Assembly (NCBI RefSeq): GCF_018131005.1
Contig: NZ_JAFCJK010000004.1
Coordinates: 62,001-126,000 of the forward strand
DNA from: Bradyrhizobium lablabi
GTDB lineage: Bacteria; Pseudomonadota; Alphaproteobacteria; Rhizobiales; Xanthobacteraceae
Direction of reading: 5' to 3'
DNA: 64,000 nucleotides
Shown here piece after piece: positions 62,741 through 64,000 of the stretch (position 1 is the first letter of the stretch; the number at the start of each line of letters is the position of its first letter). Below the pieces are notes generated by a model. That model saw only the letters and a list, made by a program, of their open reading frames with translations. It searched no databases and had not been told where the DNA came from. The translations under genes were made by a program, and so were the position numbers.

Positions 62741-63095
62741 CGACGCTTGATACCTTGTGCGCATGGATCATAGAGGATCTTGGCATTGGACGGCATAAAC
62801 TAGAAGGGGCAGTCTCGTCACCAAGTGACGGGGAGGGCTCTTCGCAACGCCGGGCAGCCACTCCGGTGCGCGACGCAGGTGGCGTACGAACTGACCCAGT
62901 TCGTGAACGATCTCAGGACGATCACGGCCGAGATGCACGATCCACGTGCCGGCCTCGTGCGCGTTCCGCTCGCTCTGGCGAGCACGGCTCGTTTCAGCCC
63001 GACTCGGTCGAAAGCGTCGTCAACGAGTCTACGCCGCGTGACGGTCTCGCGATTACACGTCGCGCTCGGGGCACCGATACCAGGAGGCCATGATC
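62741..63095. other. Gap upstream of LysR, no clear gene
   Basis: About 355 bp. An open frame on the plus strand (QVAYELTQFVNDLRTITAEM near 62877-62937) looks helical and may be a remnant; it is not supported as a gene. Confidence 0.4.
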
Positions 63096-63206
63096 ATGAA
63101 GCGTCCAACAATAACCAGCCTAGTTCTCGTGCTGATGGCAGCGATCACGGAGGGCGCGATCGGCGTTCTCGAAGAGCGTTTGCAACCGCGTTTCATCCCT
63201 AAGTGA
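63096..63206 (+). CDS. 36-residue small exported or membrane protein
   Basis: An ATG at 63096 lies 8 nt after AGGAGG, an ideal ribosome binding site. The product starts MKRPTITSLVLVLMAAITEG, a short signal-like stretch, and ends ERLQPRFIPK. An ATG at 63090 is too close to the ribosome binding site. It is short, without known relatives, and may be the start of a frame-broken gene. Confidence 0.4.
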   Translation: MKRPTITSLVLVLMAAITEGAIGVLEERLQPRFIPK

Positions 63207-63538
63207 GAACGGGCGAGCAGGGGCCGGATCGGCCATGCTCCAATCCCACCACAGATAGAAACCTCACCGTCAATGCTGCTACCACAATACAGGAATGCTC
63301 GCTCCGCACCGGCGTTTGCCCTGCGATCTCCGCGCGGCGCACCGGTGGGTCGCGGCATTTTCCCGTGCTACTTCCGCCTGACAGAGGCGGACCGATTGAA
63401 ATCGAAGTGGAGCTCGGGTTTGCGAGCGAAGAAAACACCTCGCCGTGTATGGTCTGCCTCGCCGAATAGAAAACGCAAGGGGTGACCATGTTCGTGAAAG
63501 CGTTGGTCTCGGCCAAGGACAGCGAGCGGAACGCGGCC
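63207..63538. other. Gap, no clear gene
   Basis: About 330 bp. Frames on both strands lack domain character. A short Met-initiated frame at 63488 is out of context. Confidence 0.4.
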
Positions 63539-64000
63539 CTATTTATTAGTTATGCCCTGCTCCACCGGCACATACGTGCCTTCCGCCCGCCACACGTACC
63601 ATTGCCACGGTTCAAAACCAGTTACGTCGCCCTTTTCGTTGAAACCGATTTTCCCCAGGACTGTGTCGAACCGGCTGCCGTGCATGGCCTTGACCACCGC
63701 CGCGAGGTCCAGCGACCCCACTTCCTCCACGGCGCGGGCCCAAACTTGCACAGCGGCATAAGCATAAAGAGTAAAGCCGACAGGCTCGTAGCCATGCGCG
63801 CGGAATCGCGCCACGACCTCCGCCGCGCCAGGATTCGCGCGCGCGTCCGTCGCGGCGGCCATGAACGTACCCTCGACGCCCCGACCCGCAATCATTGGGA
63901 AGTCGCCGGTCGCGCTCGAGCTAGGCGCCACGAGTCGAACATCATAGCCGCGGTCGTGCGCCTGGCGAAAGATCAGGCCCGTCTCCGGGTGAAGGCCGCC
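63539..64000 (-). CDS. Branched-chain amino acid type ABC binding protein, C-terminal part
   Basis: The frame is open to the right edge, so the gene begins outside the window. About 154 residues are visible: GGLHPETGLIFRQAHDRGYD, then FPMIAGRGVEGTFMAAATDARANPG, FTLYAYAAVQVWARAVEEVG and the end GFEPWQWYVWRAEGTYVPVE. These match the C-terminal lobe of LivJ/LivK-like receptors (Peripla_BP_6). The apparent ATG at 63931 is internal. Ligand is unknown. Confidence 0.88.
   Translation of the reverse strand, partial: GGLHPETGLIFRQAHDRGYDVRLVAPSSSATGDFPMIAGRGVEGTFMAAATDARANPGAAEVVARFRAHGYEPVGFTLYAYAAVQVWARAVEEVGSLDLAAVVKAMHGSRFDTVLGKIGFNEKGDVTGFEPWQWYVWRAEGTYVPVEQGITNK

Overview
The window is GC-rich alphaproteobacterial chromosome, most like Bradyrhizobium or a close relative such as Rhodopseudomonas. 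Three things point there: the gene order around dxs, xseB and the RNA methyltransferases; intergenic repeats of a kind common in that group; and half-palindromes of the type TTGA-N6-TCAA (FixK/FNR type) in front of small genes. These are readings from memory of families, not database results.

Layout. From 1 to about 31.4 kb the DNA is dense core or near-core genome: an acyl-CoA ligase cut by the window edge, an extensin-like protein, an L,D-transpeptidase, a CorA-type transporter, an SDR, pdxH, a zinc-finger-less DnaJ, an ECF sigma/anti-sigma pair, aroC, an adenylate cyclase, clpS, a VWA-like DUF1194 protein, a broken GNAT gene, the run xseB / dxs / deoxyribosyltransferase-like / tlyA / TrmA-type methyltransferase, a histone-deacetylase-like hydrolase, a 5'-nucleotidase, an enoyl-CoA hydratase, a PaoABC-type molybdenum aldehyde oxidoreductase and a second acyl-CoA synthetase.

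From about 31.4 to 46.4 kb the character changes. Genes are small and widely spaced, dispersed repeats appear, and many genes are broken: globin, phage terminase small subunit, a CxxC small protein, a membrane protein and an SRAP peptidase. Several TTGA-N6-TCAA boxes lie 55-90 nt before hemerythrin, zinc-ribbon/globin, small secreted protein and phasin genes, so this looks like a low-oxygen (FixK2-type) regulon island undergoing decay. Two orphan ABC_sub_bind proteins sit here with repeats around them.

From 46.4 to 58.3 kb there is a coherent type I secretion locus. It holds a 1167-residue repeat-rich secreted protein with a carbohydrate-binding-like module and His/Asp-rich 17-residue repeats, an HlyD-type adaptor, a PAS/GGEEF diguanylate cyclase, a 1266-residue protein that fuses two ABC exporter halves and has non-canonical ATPase motifs in both, and a periplasmic solute-binding protein. 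This is the best candidate in the window for a little-described system: an adhesin or matrix protein exported by a tandem exporter, possibly under c-di-GMP control.

From 58.3 to 64 kb there is a serine-recombinase remnant, a small conserved protein, an AmpG-like MFS transporter, a LysR regulator, long stretches without clear genes, and the C-terminal part of a branched-chain amino acid type binding protein that runs off the right edge.
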